Of a stretch of DNA of 64,000 nucleotides, positions 1 to 11,507 are shown piece by piece. The stretch is from NCBI GenBank assembly GCA_007844125.1, contig CM017563.1, positions 14,707,163-14,771,162 on the forward strand, in the 5' to 3' direction. Each line of letters opens with the position of its first letter. Position 1 is the stretch's first letter. The translations under genes and the position numbers were made by a program. The stretch is from Sinonovacula constricta (taxonomy: Eukaryota; Mollusca; Bivalvia; Cardiida; Solecurtidae). The notes beneath the pieces are model-generated. The model made no database searches. It saw only the letters and a program-made list of their open reading frames with translations, and had not been told where the DNA came from.

Positions 1-1571
1 CTTCAAAAATCATTGACTAGACCACTTCCCCGATTTCCCGGAAGCTGGTGACGTGTCATATTTGGATCCCCTCTAAATTCTTCGTTACGAGCGAATATCG
101 TGATTTCATCAGCTTGTGTTTGAGTGTTTATTGATTTACATGCGCAATAGGGTTGAGAATATTTTGATGATTGTTTGATCTGTCGAGGGTCTTTTCTTGT
201 GCAGAATGCTAGTTAAGAGATAATTTATTAGCGATAATTCATCTGTGAAATTATTTTGACAAGGGCTTAAAACTGGACAAGGAATTTTGCAGTCTGTATG
301 TGGATTAAAAGGGCATCAAACAAAATGCCAACTGAAGGTACCGATCAGTCTCGTATAAAAAAAGACTACTTTAATGTATATTGTGCTAACCTAACATTAC
401 TCTACATTAATGCCAATTAATGATAAAAATGTATTAATAACACCAAAGGTAAAATTTTAGAAATAACTTATAACACGTTTTAAATATTTAATACGTGTTA
501 TACATTTGTCAAAAATTGAAAATATCATCTTAAGGGAAACTCGTCTTGATTAAATCTTGAAGGCAAAATTAAAGTATAACATAATGGTAAATGCCACCAG
601 TCCCATGTTACGAAATACAAACAGCTGTTGGTTCTAAAAGTTGTGTAAATTTTTATTCCATTTCGGAAACATCTTTAAGCTAGTAAGACTATTCACTATT
701 ACTCCTCATCAAGCAAATCAACTAGCATTTCTGATCTATATATTTTTTTGTAAATAGAGTAAAAGCAATATAGGCAAGGCTGTTATCTAAGCATTAGCGG
801 TAGACGGAGAGGGGCGTTCGTTTTGGACGCACGATTCATCGAAATGTTCAATTATAGTAGCAGTATAGGTTGACTGTTTGTTTGTTTGTAGCGTGGCTGA
901 ACCAATGTGTTTTATTTCTATCGCCATCTACATGGTATATTGGACAAATACATCAGGACGGGTGAAGTCGTTTAATACTAGACAAACTCAAATTTACGAC
1001 AATGAAACAACTATAGGTACCTTACCCGTTTTTGTGACTAAACGGCGTCTCCGATCAACTTGTGCCGGCAGTTTTGCTGATCATTTCACATTAAAACCAG
1101 CAGATTCTCACAAAACATAAAAGTCTTGAATCCTTACACCTTTATATCCTTATTCTTTCAGGCCGGTTCTGCTTTTAATAATGACACTACAATTGATGCA
1201 GTTAACAGTACGAATGCCTTAACACAAATATTGTAACGAGGGGTTTATAACTGGCGATAATGTTAATTTGTTGGAACAATATGATTTTCGAACCACTTAT
1301 CTTACCCTGTTTGCCTTTGTCTAGAGGTAGATTAAGTTTAAATATCTGTGGAAACTTTATAGGACCTTTTCTTATTTATCTATTAATATAATAGACGAAG
1401 TAAAATACAAGATGGGGATATGCATTATCGTTTAATACAACTATTGTGCTCTCGATACTGATAGTGTCTGTAAATGGGTAAAAAAATCCAGAAAATATAA
1501 ATACTATTTATGCTTAAATGGACAAGTATATTCTCTTTCATTCTGTAACGGAATTGAAACAGATTCGGTGC

Positions 1572-1627
1572 TCGATATTCGTTCGATATTCGTTCGATAT
1601 TCGTTCGATATTCGTTCGATATTCGAT
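1572..1627. repeat. 11-bp minisatellite
   Basis: Five near-perfect tandem copies of an 11-bp unit, GTTCGATATTC, followed by a partial copy. No coding meaning is apparent. Confidence 0.9.
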
Positions 1628-2751
1628 GACCATTATACATTTGTGAGAAGTCGATTACATTAAAGTTCTGGTTACAGTATAGAGCTTAATTCTTATGGCC
1701 TTTGTAATATTATAAAATATCTTTTTATATTTCTCCCATTATATTAAAGCCTCTTTATAAGTGGACTCTCCGAGAAATCAGGCATTCTAAAAATAACTAG
1801 TCATAAGACAATTTTATTCATTTCATTATATGACGATTTACATATATTTAACAAAGACAACGTATTCCTTTTTTCCATGAATGATATGGACTTCACCGTT
1901 TTGAGTTTTGAGTTACTGAACTAGTACGGAATATTTAAACATGCCTAACCGATTAATTGCCTTTCATCAGTAAATGTACTTTTGAAACATCTTGTAACTC
2001 ACAATTTAACGCTACATAGAAAACAACCATAATCCAACTTTTAAGAGGTCAGTACCAATAAGAATATTATTGTTCTCTTGCATATAAACAACCATTCTAT
2101 AAGCATAGAAGGTGTAGGCGTATATCAGACAAAATGTGCCAAAATGAAGCTTTGACAACTAACGCATAGCAATAACATTGGTACGTTAGTAAAACTATTT
2201 CTTGGTAAACCAAGTAGAACCAATATTTTATATTAATAAGGAAAAACTATTTTAACTTTTTCCTTTACGATATATAATCCTGTTATAGCTAACGTTTATT
2301 AAACATATTATCCTATTTCATATGAGATGCGATAAGAAATGAGTTGCTAGTAGCAATGATTGTGAACATGTTCACGAGCGAGTCACTAACGTCTAGGAAT
2401 GAGACGGTGTTTTATTACACTTAGAACTGAAATCATGCTAGTAAATGCCCATTGTATTCTTTTCTATTAGAGAGCGGATAGAAACCATGGAATAGATAAC
2501 AAGATTGATAGTTGGTGAATATCGACATTGGATTTACGCAGTCAGACATAGCAGGTTGTTTAAGAAAAGATTCCTTGTGAAATTTCAATATGTCTGATAT
2601 GATTACGTTGACACAATTTAAGTAGTAAAAGGACGATATCCAATTGAAGGAGACACATGTAGCAAAATCGTCACTCCATGAAACATATTATGTTCTTCCT
2701 AAAAGGTGAATTTATCTTTAATTCGTGCTACAGCTGAAATTCTACAAATAA

Positions 2752-2945
2752 TACAAGACAAGGTCCTGCGAGTATTGCAACGTTTATAGAACCTGAAAAG
2801 GCACAAGACAAACGTTTCACATGTCAGCCAAATGTAATTTTTTTTCAAGAAAAAAAATTCACAAAATAGAGCAAACGCAAAATTACCGCCTTGGAACGGT
2901 CAATCGGTAAAAGTACCGACTGGATGCTTACGACGTTAGAACGGT
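2752..2945 (-). repeat. R1 dispersed repeat copy
   Basis: Reverse-orientation copy of the R1 repeat. It is recognised by the series TCCTGCGAGTATTGCAAC, AAAAGGCACAAGACAAA, GAGCAAAC and ACCGCCTTGGAACGGTCA. The matching position in monomer B (about 8840-9090) also carries R1, so this insertion predates the A/B duplication. Confidence 0.7.
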
Positions 2946-3317
2946 CTCGTAACTTTGCAGAAAGACGTTATCACCGTTATGCTGCAACCGGCCTTAATAG
3001 TCGGAACGGGAATGTGTAATGATGCGAACCCGCGCGAGATATATTTATAATTCGTGACATGAGCGTGCATATTTTCGATCTGAATGTAAAGCTCAGGTTA
3101 CAGCTAACTGGTCTGTTATTTGGCTAAGAGACAATAAAAGAGAGAAAGAGGGCAATTTATATTATTCCAATGCAATAAATGCAAAAATAAAAAAATCGAA
3201 AAAATAATGGTAATAAACTCAAAAAAGATGTTAAATAATGATATATAATAATGCAATGTTCCTATAATTTTCTTTTAAAATAATTGCAGCAAGACAGCCA
3301 ATATAGTCAAGACTGTT

Positions 3318-3494
3318 GACGACGACGACGACAACGATGATGATGACGATGATAATATTAATAATAATACAATTGATGATGATGATGATTATAATGATGA
3401 GATGATTATAATGATGATGATGGATGATGATGACACTAATAGTAGTAATAATAATAATAATAACAATAATAATAATAATAATAATAATAATAAT

Positions 3495-3548
<54 letters not shown>
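3318..3548. repeat. Compound trinucleotide repeat (GAC/GAT then AAT)
   Basis: Begins with GAC repeats, passes into interrupted GAT repeats to about 3436, and ends with about 110 bp of near-pure AAT repeats with one AAC and one ATT interruption. The corresponding part of monomer B lacks the expansion. Confidence 0.95.
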
Positions 3549-3550
<2 letters not shown>

Positions 3551-4121
3551 CTTATGACATTAATTAGGTTTCTACCTATTAAAACTTTGAGTTTTGATAT
3601 CAATTGCTCACCACCCTTATTTTATTTGTTTTCATTTAAAACAGAATGACACAACACAATTGTTTTCAGTATAAAAGGGTGCCCACGTGTTTTTGTCGTT
3701 TGCTCGGGCTTTCCACAAATCAGTAAAACTGTTTTACAACCGATGTCTGTAAATATAAAATAAAAAGATAACTACAATCGCTTTCTTGCGCGGAGAGAGC
3801 GCCCACACAATTGGAAACAATGTCCTTTTACTTGACGTAACGTTAGTATAACAATTGTTTTCCGTATTCTATGAGTATATATTTTCCGAATCCATTGTGA
3901 GTTTTCAGGACACCCAGGATTTCAGAAACGCATTAACAATTTAACAACAATTACTGGAGTAAGTAGGAATAAAAGGGAAGATAGGTTGTGGAGGTGTTTG
4001 TATCGTCCTAGTAAACGTCGCGACATCGCGGCGGGAATAACATTTATCCCTTGGCTCTGTTTCTGATATGCATAATATAGGAATGCCAACATAAGGGTTA
4101 TGTTAATGTTATTTTAGTGTT

Positions 4122-4348
4122 GCAGTGTTTTTTTTTTAAATTATCAGCATCAAAGTGACGCCCAGCAATGTGGTGGAGGAATTACCAAGACAAATGTCTG
4201 GGTAGAACCACCGGCTCACCGCAGGTCAGCTAGTGGACCTTCCCACATTAAGTCCTTTGCCTCAAACGGAACTCGAAACCACGAGGTAAGAGGCTAAGCA
4301 GCTAGAGGAGTGACAAATCGGCGACTCAGTCACACCACGGGCGCTCCT
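4122..4348 (-). mobile_element. SINE-B copy with diverged TSD
   Basis: Minus-strand copy of the SINE-B family. Read on the minus strand it starts GCGCCCGTGGTGTGACTGAG, has a degenerate B-box (GGTTTCGAGTTCC), then the shared body (GGACTTAATGTGGGAAGG, CCGGTGGTTCTACCCAGAC) and a CCACCA...GCTGGGCGTCA tail. The flanks 4107-4121 (TGTTATTTTAGTGTT) and 4349-4364 (TGTTATTCTACGTGTT) look like an aged target-site duplication. The paralogous site in monomer B near 18790-18800 lacks the element. Confidence 0.75.
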
Positions 4349-6718
4349 TGTTATTCTACGTGTTATTACAGATAGGAATCAATATGAATATTTAATTAAG
4401 TGAACAATGTTTTTGTAATCGGGTGCACGACGTATAACTATGTATGACCAATTAACACTGATATAGATTATTTTGTATTGTTTTTCTTTGTACTTTGCAC
4501 AGTATTTTTTCTTCCATTACTCACCCCACCCCCATTTCTTTGTCTTCTTGACATATTGAAATTATGTTACTCGGGTCACTTTCCTTAAACGTTCCTCCGT
4601 AGCCTTACATTAGAGTGCAGCATGTTAGGCACCAATATTAAATAACATAACATAGCTGCTAGATTTCTTGAATACCTAGTCATGAATTGAATTCGGTCAC
4701 GCCTTTAAACTGTCGCACTTAACTCTGCAATGTAACGAACTGTATGGATGGTCATGCATGTACACTTTCCGACTGCTGTTGGAACAAAGCAGCAAAATGT
4801 GTTTAAAGTTCGACATGAAAAGCAGTCAGAAACAATTTGTTTAAATTTGTAAAACACTGATTTTGGTAAATGTCATGTTGTAGAGAGAACTTAACCAGCG
4901 AGACGCCGCCAGGCAATAAAACAGAATCAAGAGAGACATTTGGTGCAAGAGGGACACCAGTCACAATTAAGCTGTCAGCAAACCTACAGGAAAATGAATT
5001 GGAAAAGTCTACAGTTGGTGGTAAGTGCACTTGTGTTCGATTGATATTATACAACACTGAAAGCCAAGTTAGACATTCACCATTAATCTCGTCGCATGTC
5101 ATGCCCTTTCTCTATAGGTTTAATGAAAGCACAGGGTCTTTGATAGATTAATTTACATGTCATTTTAAGCAGAAAGTGTGAGTAATTCTACGGTAAATAA
5201 TCTTTAGATCGCTTACATGTACAAATACAAATATTTTATAAAACACGAATTTCCTTGTTGTATGTTTAAATTACTAAATATATGAGTGACAGGAAATTCA
5301 GACACTTGTATTAAATTTCATTTCAATCTCTTGTTTGATTTTTTTTATACATAATTTTTGCATTTCTAGCAAATATAAGGCATTGGTTGAAAGTATAGTC
5401 TAACAAGTTATTTCTCAGCACATATGTGTTAACGACAGATCGGCTAGGACTGTGAAGAGAAATCAACATCGACGATGTTTTTTTCTCCGAACAACATAAT
5501 AAAATACGCCCATGAGTGTATAAAATATGATTCTTTATTATAGTTAACTGTTTAAAGAAGGCGCGAAAGCTACCTTGTGATTTTAATATATCACGATTTT
5601 TGTAAATAAGTAAGCAAGAAGCAATAAGATTGTCTGTAATTATTCAAGAAAATCTGAGATTATTTAAAAAATGCATAAAATGAAGAGAGGCAAAGAAAGT
5701 ACGTTGGCGTCATTTGAACTTTCTTTCTTCTTTAAAATACTAGGCTATAAAAAGAAAGTACTCAACCAGTTTATCGGCGTTAAAAGACACATTTTATACG
5801 TCTATAATGTTGTTTGTAAAGTTTATATAGAAGACTGAAGAAATATTTTGTCGAGCAAATTACAATAGTTTGCTTAAATAGGACAGAAACACTAAACACC
5901 AATGCGTTAATAACTCTGATGCAGTACAATAGCTAGACGTCTACATTGTTAACGATATGTTCAGAAACATTCGTCCATCTTGACTAAATGACTTGCCTTA
6001 GTAGCAAAATGGGATTACATCCGGGAAATAAACTGATCAACAATACAACGAGGGAGCAGTAGTTCGGACCACCAACATTGTATTCCGTGGTTTAGCAGCC
6101 ACACTAGTGATGGACAAACATAAAGCAGATCTTCAACAATTATTGTAGCATGTGGGCATGTGACTTGTAAGGGAATGTGTTTTGTCTATTTTTGTGTGTC
6201 AGTTTTCGTCTGCGACAGATTCTTTGTATTTTTAACTTAATATTACAAAAGCATCGCAATCGAATTATAAACAAACAGTTGTATATATATTTTCCAGACT
6301 TTCTGTCGGAAAAGCTTTTTAATACTATTTTCATTGGTGTTTGAACGGCACGGGCTGGAATAATCCTGCAGATACCTTTTTTGTTTACGATAAAGCATAC
6401 CACAGAAACACTCCTGACAACAACGACAATAACTGTCATTTATTATACAAGCTATACCGGTAGGAGACGCCAGAGAAAAGGGGCAGATTTATTCGACGCT
6501 GTCAACTTTAAAGGGGGTAATAAACAACAATCAAACAAAAGCAGAATGGTGATTATTCTCGAATACGTTCGTTAGAATGAAGAAAACTTACGTTGATAAA
6601 CATGCTGTCGGTTTAAGCTAAGAACGCTGAACAGCTAATGATCATATGATAGTTGTGTTAACAATGCAAAAATAAATTTATATGCATCGGAATCTACCTA
6701 ATGCCATCTTATAGTTGA

Positions 6719-6724
<6 letters not shown>

Positions 6725-6805
<81 letters not shown>
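6725..6805. repeat. (AT)n microsatellite
   Basis: About 80 bp of pure AT dinucleotides directly abutting a SINE-A tail fragment. Confidence 0.95.
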
Positions 6806-6806
<1 letters not shown>

Positions 6807-6858
6807 CCGGCTCCAGATAACTGAAAAACTGTTGGTGGGACGATAAACCCAATAAACA

Positions 6859-6861
<3 letters not shown>
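6806..6861 (+). mobile_element. SINE-A 3' tail fragment between (AT)n tracts
   Basis: Matches the last 55-60 bp of the full-length SINE-A at 52459-52776 (CTCCAGATAACTGAAA, CTGTTGG, GGGACGATAAACCCAA, AACAAAC). The tRNA head and central region are absent. It is flanked on both sides by (AT)n. Confidence 0.85.

Positions 6862-6936
<75 letters not shown>
6862..6936. repeat. (AT)n microsatellite
   Basis: About 75 bp of AT dinucleotides following the SINE-A tail fragment. Confidence 0.95.
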
Positions 6937-6939
<3 letters not shown>

Positions 6940-8031
6940 AATACACTATATAAGGGACACTGTTTAGTTTAACGAACAAAGAAAAAAAAAGAAAATACAA
7001 CAATTCGCTGTGTCTAAGATTGACCAGACCACTTTCCCGATTTCCCTTAAGTTGATGACACAACTTTATGCTATATAATTACAGCCAATCTTGCATTCTA
7101 TATGTGGCTTTAAATGACATCGACAAAATGTCTTCACAAGATTACAAAAATCTCTTAGTAGAAGAATTACGACTACTTTTAATGTACAATGAGCCTAATT
7201 AACAATTAAATGTTACTTAATATGAAAATTATATTGATTGTTGACCAGGCAACATAAAATATCATTCATATTAAATGTTTATTACATCATTACCATTGTA
7301 AGGAAAATAACTTCTTGATTTTAACGTAAAGAATAAAAATGGAATGTCTTTAAAATCGATAAAGATTACTTTATTGGAAAATTGAATGTTTAAGATAAAG
7401 ATAAATGTCATAATTAACCATATAAATATATGCAAACAGTATGTTTGTACTTAAACCTTTACCTGTGTTTCTGCAATTGGCAAATGTATTTTGGAAATGT
7501 CTTTAAGCTAGTCAAAGTAGCCAACTTACCGACACATTTGATTAATTCACTTTTGTGGGATAAAGCAAAATGATACGGGCAAGGTTGAGACCCATGCTTA
7601 AGAGCTGGCAGAGTGTGACGTTTCTAATGGAATCAAGATATATCGAAATGGTATATTACAGCAGCAGTGTACTAAGACTGTTTGTTTATAGCTTGGCTGA
7701 GCTTAAGTGCTTTATTTCATTCGCAATATACAATGTGCAATGGGAAAATAAATATAAACGTTGTTGTTAAAGGTGAAATGCACAGGGTATTATAAAGGCA
7801 CGCTGGTTTCCACATTTCAAGAGAAGTAAACTTAGATTAAAGAATCATGCATAAACATGTGATTGCTCAGCGTCTATTAGTATGTGGTATGTTATGAATT
7901 TGTTAAAATTGTATCAAGTTAATTATTTTGCCATAAAATCAATACACAACATCCATTTCACCCAAAACTGTTAATGATTAATACCTTAAAAATTTAATGC
8001 CATAAGTAAAGAATTTTATTTTAGAAAACGA

Positions 8032-8160
<129 letters not shown>

Positions 8161-8839
8161 AGAAAGAGGGAAAAGGGGAAAGGTGGAAAAGTGTTATTTG
8201 TTTAAAAAGAAAGAAAATAAACTCATAGAGATTACATGTATGCGGTAGTTTCTAAAACTACTTCAGGACAAACCAAATAACAGCAATATTATATATAAAA
8301 CAGGAAAAATTATATTTAACTTTATATATCCGTGAATAAATATAATCCTTGTGGAGCTAACGCTTCTCAAACATATTATCATATTCCAGAAAAGATGCGA
8401 TCAAAGACGAATTGAAAGTAACAATAATCGTAAACGGGTTCATTATCACCAATGAGAAAATGTTTTATTCACCCTGCTTGTGTCTAACACTTAGAACTAA
8501 AACCATGCTAGTTAATGCACCCGCGTGTTCTCGTCTGTTAAAGCGGGGATAAGGACCATTGGAGGAATTATACGGTTGCTGGCGAATGAGTCTTGGTATA
8601 AGATTTACGCGCTAAGACATAGCAGGTTATTTAAGAACTCATTTCCTATGGGTAATTTCTTTATTTCTGACTTAGTTATATTTACACAAGTTGACTAGTT
8701 AAAGAACGATGTCCACCTGAAACAGACAGGTGGAGTGCAATCGTCGCTATGATAGCATAGTGAATCGTAAAACATACAGTTCTTCTTAAAAGATAAAGTA
8801 TTTTTAATTCGTACTCTAGTTAAAAATTACATAGAATAC

Positions 8840-9090
8840 GAACATGAGACAAGTTTTTTTTGAGCAGAATATTGCATAATATATAAAATTTGAAAAGGCA
8901 CAAGAGGTAGGGATTTATATCCCAGTCAAATGTACAATTTTGAAGAATATTAAGACGTGAATTGCATTCAGTGGAGCAAACCTAACAGCTTCCGCCTTGG
9001 AACGATCAATCGGCAATAGGGTCGAATAGGGTGCGATGGGGGAGGGGGGTTTAAGACACCTGCTTGAGGAAAAGGGTGCTTGCGACTACA
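8840..9090 (-). repeat. R1 dispersed repeat copy
   Basis: Reverse-orientation R1 with the blocks TTTGAAAAGGCACAAGAG, GAGCAAACC and CCGCCTTGGAACGATCA. It is the orthologous-by-duplication partner of the copy at 2752-2945. The Gypsy element inserted a few tens of bases downstream. Confidence 0.65.
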
Positions 9091-9111
9091 AAACGGTGTA
9101 ATAACTTTACA

Positions 9112-9115
9112 TAAA
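9112..9115 (+). repeat. Target-site duplication, left (TAAA)
   Basis: TAAA immediately before the left LTR is repeated at 17691-17694 immediately after the right LTR. A 4-bp duplication fits Ty3/Gypsy integration. Confidence 0.85.
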
Positions 9116-9657
9116 TGTTACCCAGGCTTCATTATTATCATTATTATTATTATTACTATTTTATTCATGTATCTGTCCTAGTTAGCAATCCTTTAGTGTG
9201 AGTGGTCAGTTATGTTTTGTCTAGTAATGTGTGTCCAGTCTGGTGTGTCCAGTCTCTGTCACTGTGTCTTGTCTGTACTGTCTTAAGTGAGTAGTGTGGT
9301 AGAACTGGTTTGGTAGCTTATCTTTCTAAACAGATCATAACAATCTAAAAATACTAACCAATCAGCATGCATACTTCTTTTCAGTCTCAGAACTAACATC
9401 TTAATTAAACTTCACTTTGGGCTAGGTCTTCGACCAGTAAGCATATGTTTTGCTAAAGAATTAAATTTTTGAATATAGTATACCGGTACTTTAAGAACTG
9501 CTGCCCGGTTTGGTGTGTTTATTTCTAGTGAGGTTTTATTGTAAATTTGTTGTTGACTTTATATAACCTCAGTTAATAAGTATAATAATATTGACGTGAA
9601 ATAAAGAAACTATTGAACCTGCAACGGAACTGTTATTTTTATAACCCCCGGTTAACA
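9116..9657 (+). repeat. Left LTR (542 bp)
   Basis: Direct repeat of 17149-17690 with 540/542 identity. It starts with TGTTACCC and ends with GGTTAACA, giving 5-bp terminal inverted repeats (TGTTA/TAACA). A TATA-like TTTATATAA lies at 9558-9566 and an AATAAA polyadenylation signal at 9600-9605, only about 40 bp apart, so the R region would be short if both are used. An ATT-repeat tract sits near its 5' end. Confidence 0.97.
9558..9566 (+). promoter_or_regulatory. TATA-like box in the LTR
   Basis: TTTATATAA in the left LTR, about 90 bp before its end; a candidate core promoter for the full-length retroelement RNA. The copy in the right LTR is at 17591-17599. Assigned on sequence alone. Confidence 0.4.
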
Positions 9658-9658
9658 A

Positions 9659-9676
9659 TGGCGATCCCGGCTTTTC
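9659..9676 (+). other. Primer-binding site (PBS)
   Basis: One base after the left LTR, TGGCGATCCCGGC begins with TGG, the complement of a tRNA CCA end, as expected for a minus-strand primer site. Its reverse complement (GCCGGGATCGCCA) reads like a tRNA acceptor 3' strand with discriminator G. I could not assign the tRNA species. The downstream bases continue into CCGGG, which pairs with CCCGG of the PBS to form a T-arm-like hairpin. Confidence 0.7.
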
Positions 9677-11507
9677 AAACCGGGCGGGGCAGAAGTGCAC
9701 AGTTTACTTGGACCACCTTACAGCGAGTCCAGAGGAGTTGCTGAGTAGTTCCTGGAAGAAGTTTCTGCGTGAGGTGATTAGAAAGCAACGGTAGCGTTTG
9801 GAACCTTGGACTTGGAGAAAGTAACCTTCCAACAACTAGAAGCTACAGTGCTAGTGATTTTTTTTTGTGTGTGGCCACAGTGTTTTTTTGTGCTCATGAG
9901 CGTGCGCGAGTGAAGTGTTTTTTTATTATTGATAACCGGTTTGACCATTCAGGAGTCGACCTTGTTGCAACCTCTTCGTTACTATCCATAAACTGTCAGC
10001 GCTGGATTCAACGTTGGATTTCTTCGTTGGAGAGACATTTTTGTGACAAGTTTTGAGTGTTAAACTGTAAGTACTTACTTAGTACTACAAGTACAAACAT
10101 TTCTAGCCAATTTTACTGAAAATTGTATAAATTTGCTATATTGTAAATTTTTGTCATATTTTAAAAATGTAAAATTCAACATTGTATAAATTTGCTATAA
10201 TTAAGTTTTTATTTTTGTAATTTTTTCATATTTTAAAATGTAAAATTCAACATAAAGCAACGTTTTTTTGCATTTTGCTAAAAATGAAATAGAGTAGAAC
10301 TATAAAGAGGTGTTTACCTAGTGAAATTTAGGCATTCATGGTAAATTTGCATCCCTTTCAAATTTTCTGCTACAAGCACATGTATCCTGATAAATATCGG
10401 TTGGGTTTTTCCTTGTTTCTATTTTTAGATCGGTAAACATGTGACCAATTTAGCTAACGCTTTTACGGTTATTTGAATAACTACTCAGTTGAAACTAATT
10501 TTTTTTTGTTGAAAGTTTTTCTGTTAACATAATTTAAACTTTTATTTTTAAGTAAGAAATATTGACAAGAGTAGATTTAAGCAATTTATTCAAAATTGTT
10601 TGGTTGTTACTTTTTATTCATTCAAGGGCAACATAGTAACTCTTGCTTGACTATTGTATTTTTCCTAGGTGATTTTTTCACTCTGTCAATTACCTTTCGT
10701 CATTATATTTAGATTTGATTTTTGTGTATCAATGCTGTGTATCAATGCATTATGACTTTATGACTTTATGAGTTTATGCATACATGATTTGTTTTTTTTA
10801 TATAGTATTGAGATACATTTTGAATAATTTTGCCTTAAATGTGTTTTATGTTCTTGATTGTTTATTTTGCTGTTTATTTAGATATTTCATTTTGTTATAG
10901 GGGCAGTGGTTAATTGCAAGGAAATTATTTTTTGCAAATAAGAGACTTTATTTTGATTTTAGATTTAACTTGTTTTTTCAGCTTAATTATGAGATAGAAA
11001 ATTTTCTTTGCAACTCAGTGGATTTGACCCTTTCCTTTTCACCCTTTATTTAATTAGCACTTAACCCTTACTAACATTTTGTTACACAATTGTGTGTATG
11101 TGTGTGTGATATAGGTTTTATATGTTGCAGTGTAGGTAAGTTTCTATGTTTTATTTTTACATGTTGTATGTTTCAGTGTTTATTATTTGTGTTTTAGATA
11201 TCATTAGTTTGTGGTATATTATATTAATTGTATTATATCAAGGTATTGAATATTGAGTAAACGCTCCATTCAGGATTGGATGTTGGTAAGTCTGGAGATT
11301 GGGTTTGTTTGTATTTTAGTTTCGATCTGGTAATGAGATGGCATTCATATTTTCAGCTCGTGTATGTTCAACCAGAGAATCCTCTTCAAAATTTCAGTTG
11401 TTCTTTTTCAAGAATGGTCTCATTTGACTTTGTTATTTGAAGTGTTTCAGGTAAAAGTTGTGGGTATTGACTAGTGTTTAGTTTCTTTGGAATTTGTTTA
11501 TATCATC
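9677..11507 (+). other. Long 5' leader of the Gypsy element
   Basis: About 1.85 kb between the PBS and the gag ATG, T-rich and without a convincing gene. A 63-codon open frame at 9865-10056 lacks any recognised feature. The region contains an imperfect tandem duplication at 10122-10251. Packaging and regulatory signals would be expected here, but none can be pinned down from sequence. Confidence 0.6.
10122..10251 (+). repeat. Imperfect tandem duplication in the leader
   Basis: Two copies of an approximately 60-70-bp unit beginning ATTGTATAAATTTGCTATA and ending AATGTAAAATTCAAC (first at 10122-10180, second at 10181-10251). The second copy carries a short insertion. Confidence 0.8.

Larger units (their letters stand above)
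1..6985. repeat. Duplicated monomer A (non-coding)
   Basis: Diverged copy of the unit that recurs across the window. Blocks at about 1-60, 290-420, 860-960, 2230-2950, 2950-3090 and 3580-4470 align colinearly with monomer B at about 7015-7065, 7085-7205, 7660-7770, 8290-9110, 17691-17790 and 18360-18895. The block at 60-250 recurs near 25010-25210 in C, and 2340-2760 recurs near 26880-27220. A block at about 6400-6510 (a purine-rich GAGACAGATTTATTCG-like sequence) recurs near 24100, 41140 and 62310, close to the end of other monomers. No gene is supported here: the open frames are short, lack family similarity and are broken in the paralogues. The stretches 4480-6700 and 180-800 hold nothing else I recognise. 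Boundaries are approximate. Confidence 0.5.

Noticed and set aside
11487..11507. Earlier gag start
   Set aside because: The codon at 11487 is TTG; the first ATG is 11508 and has good context.
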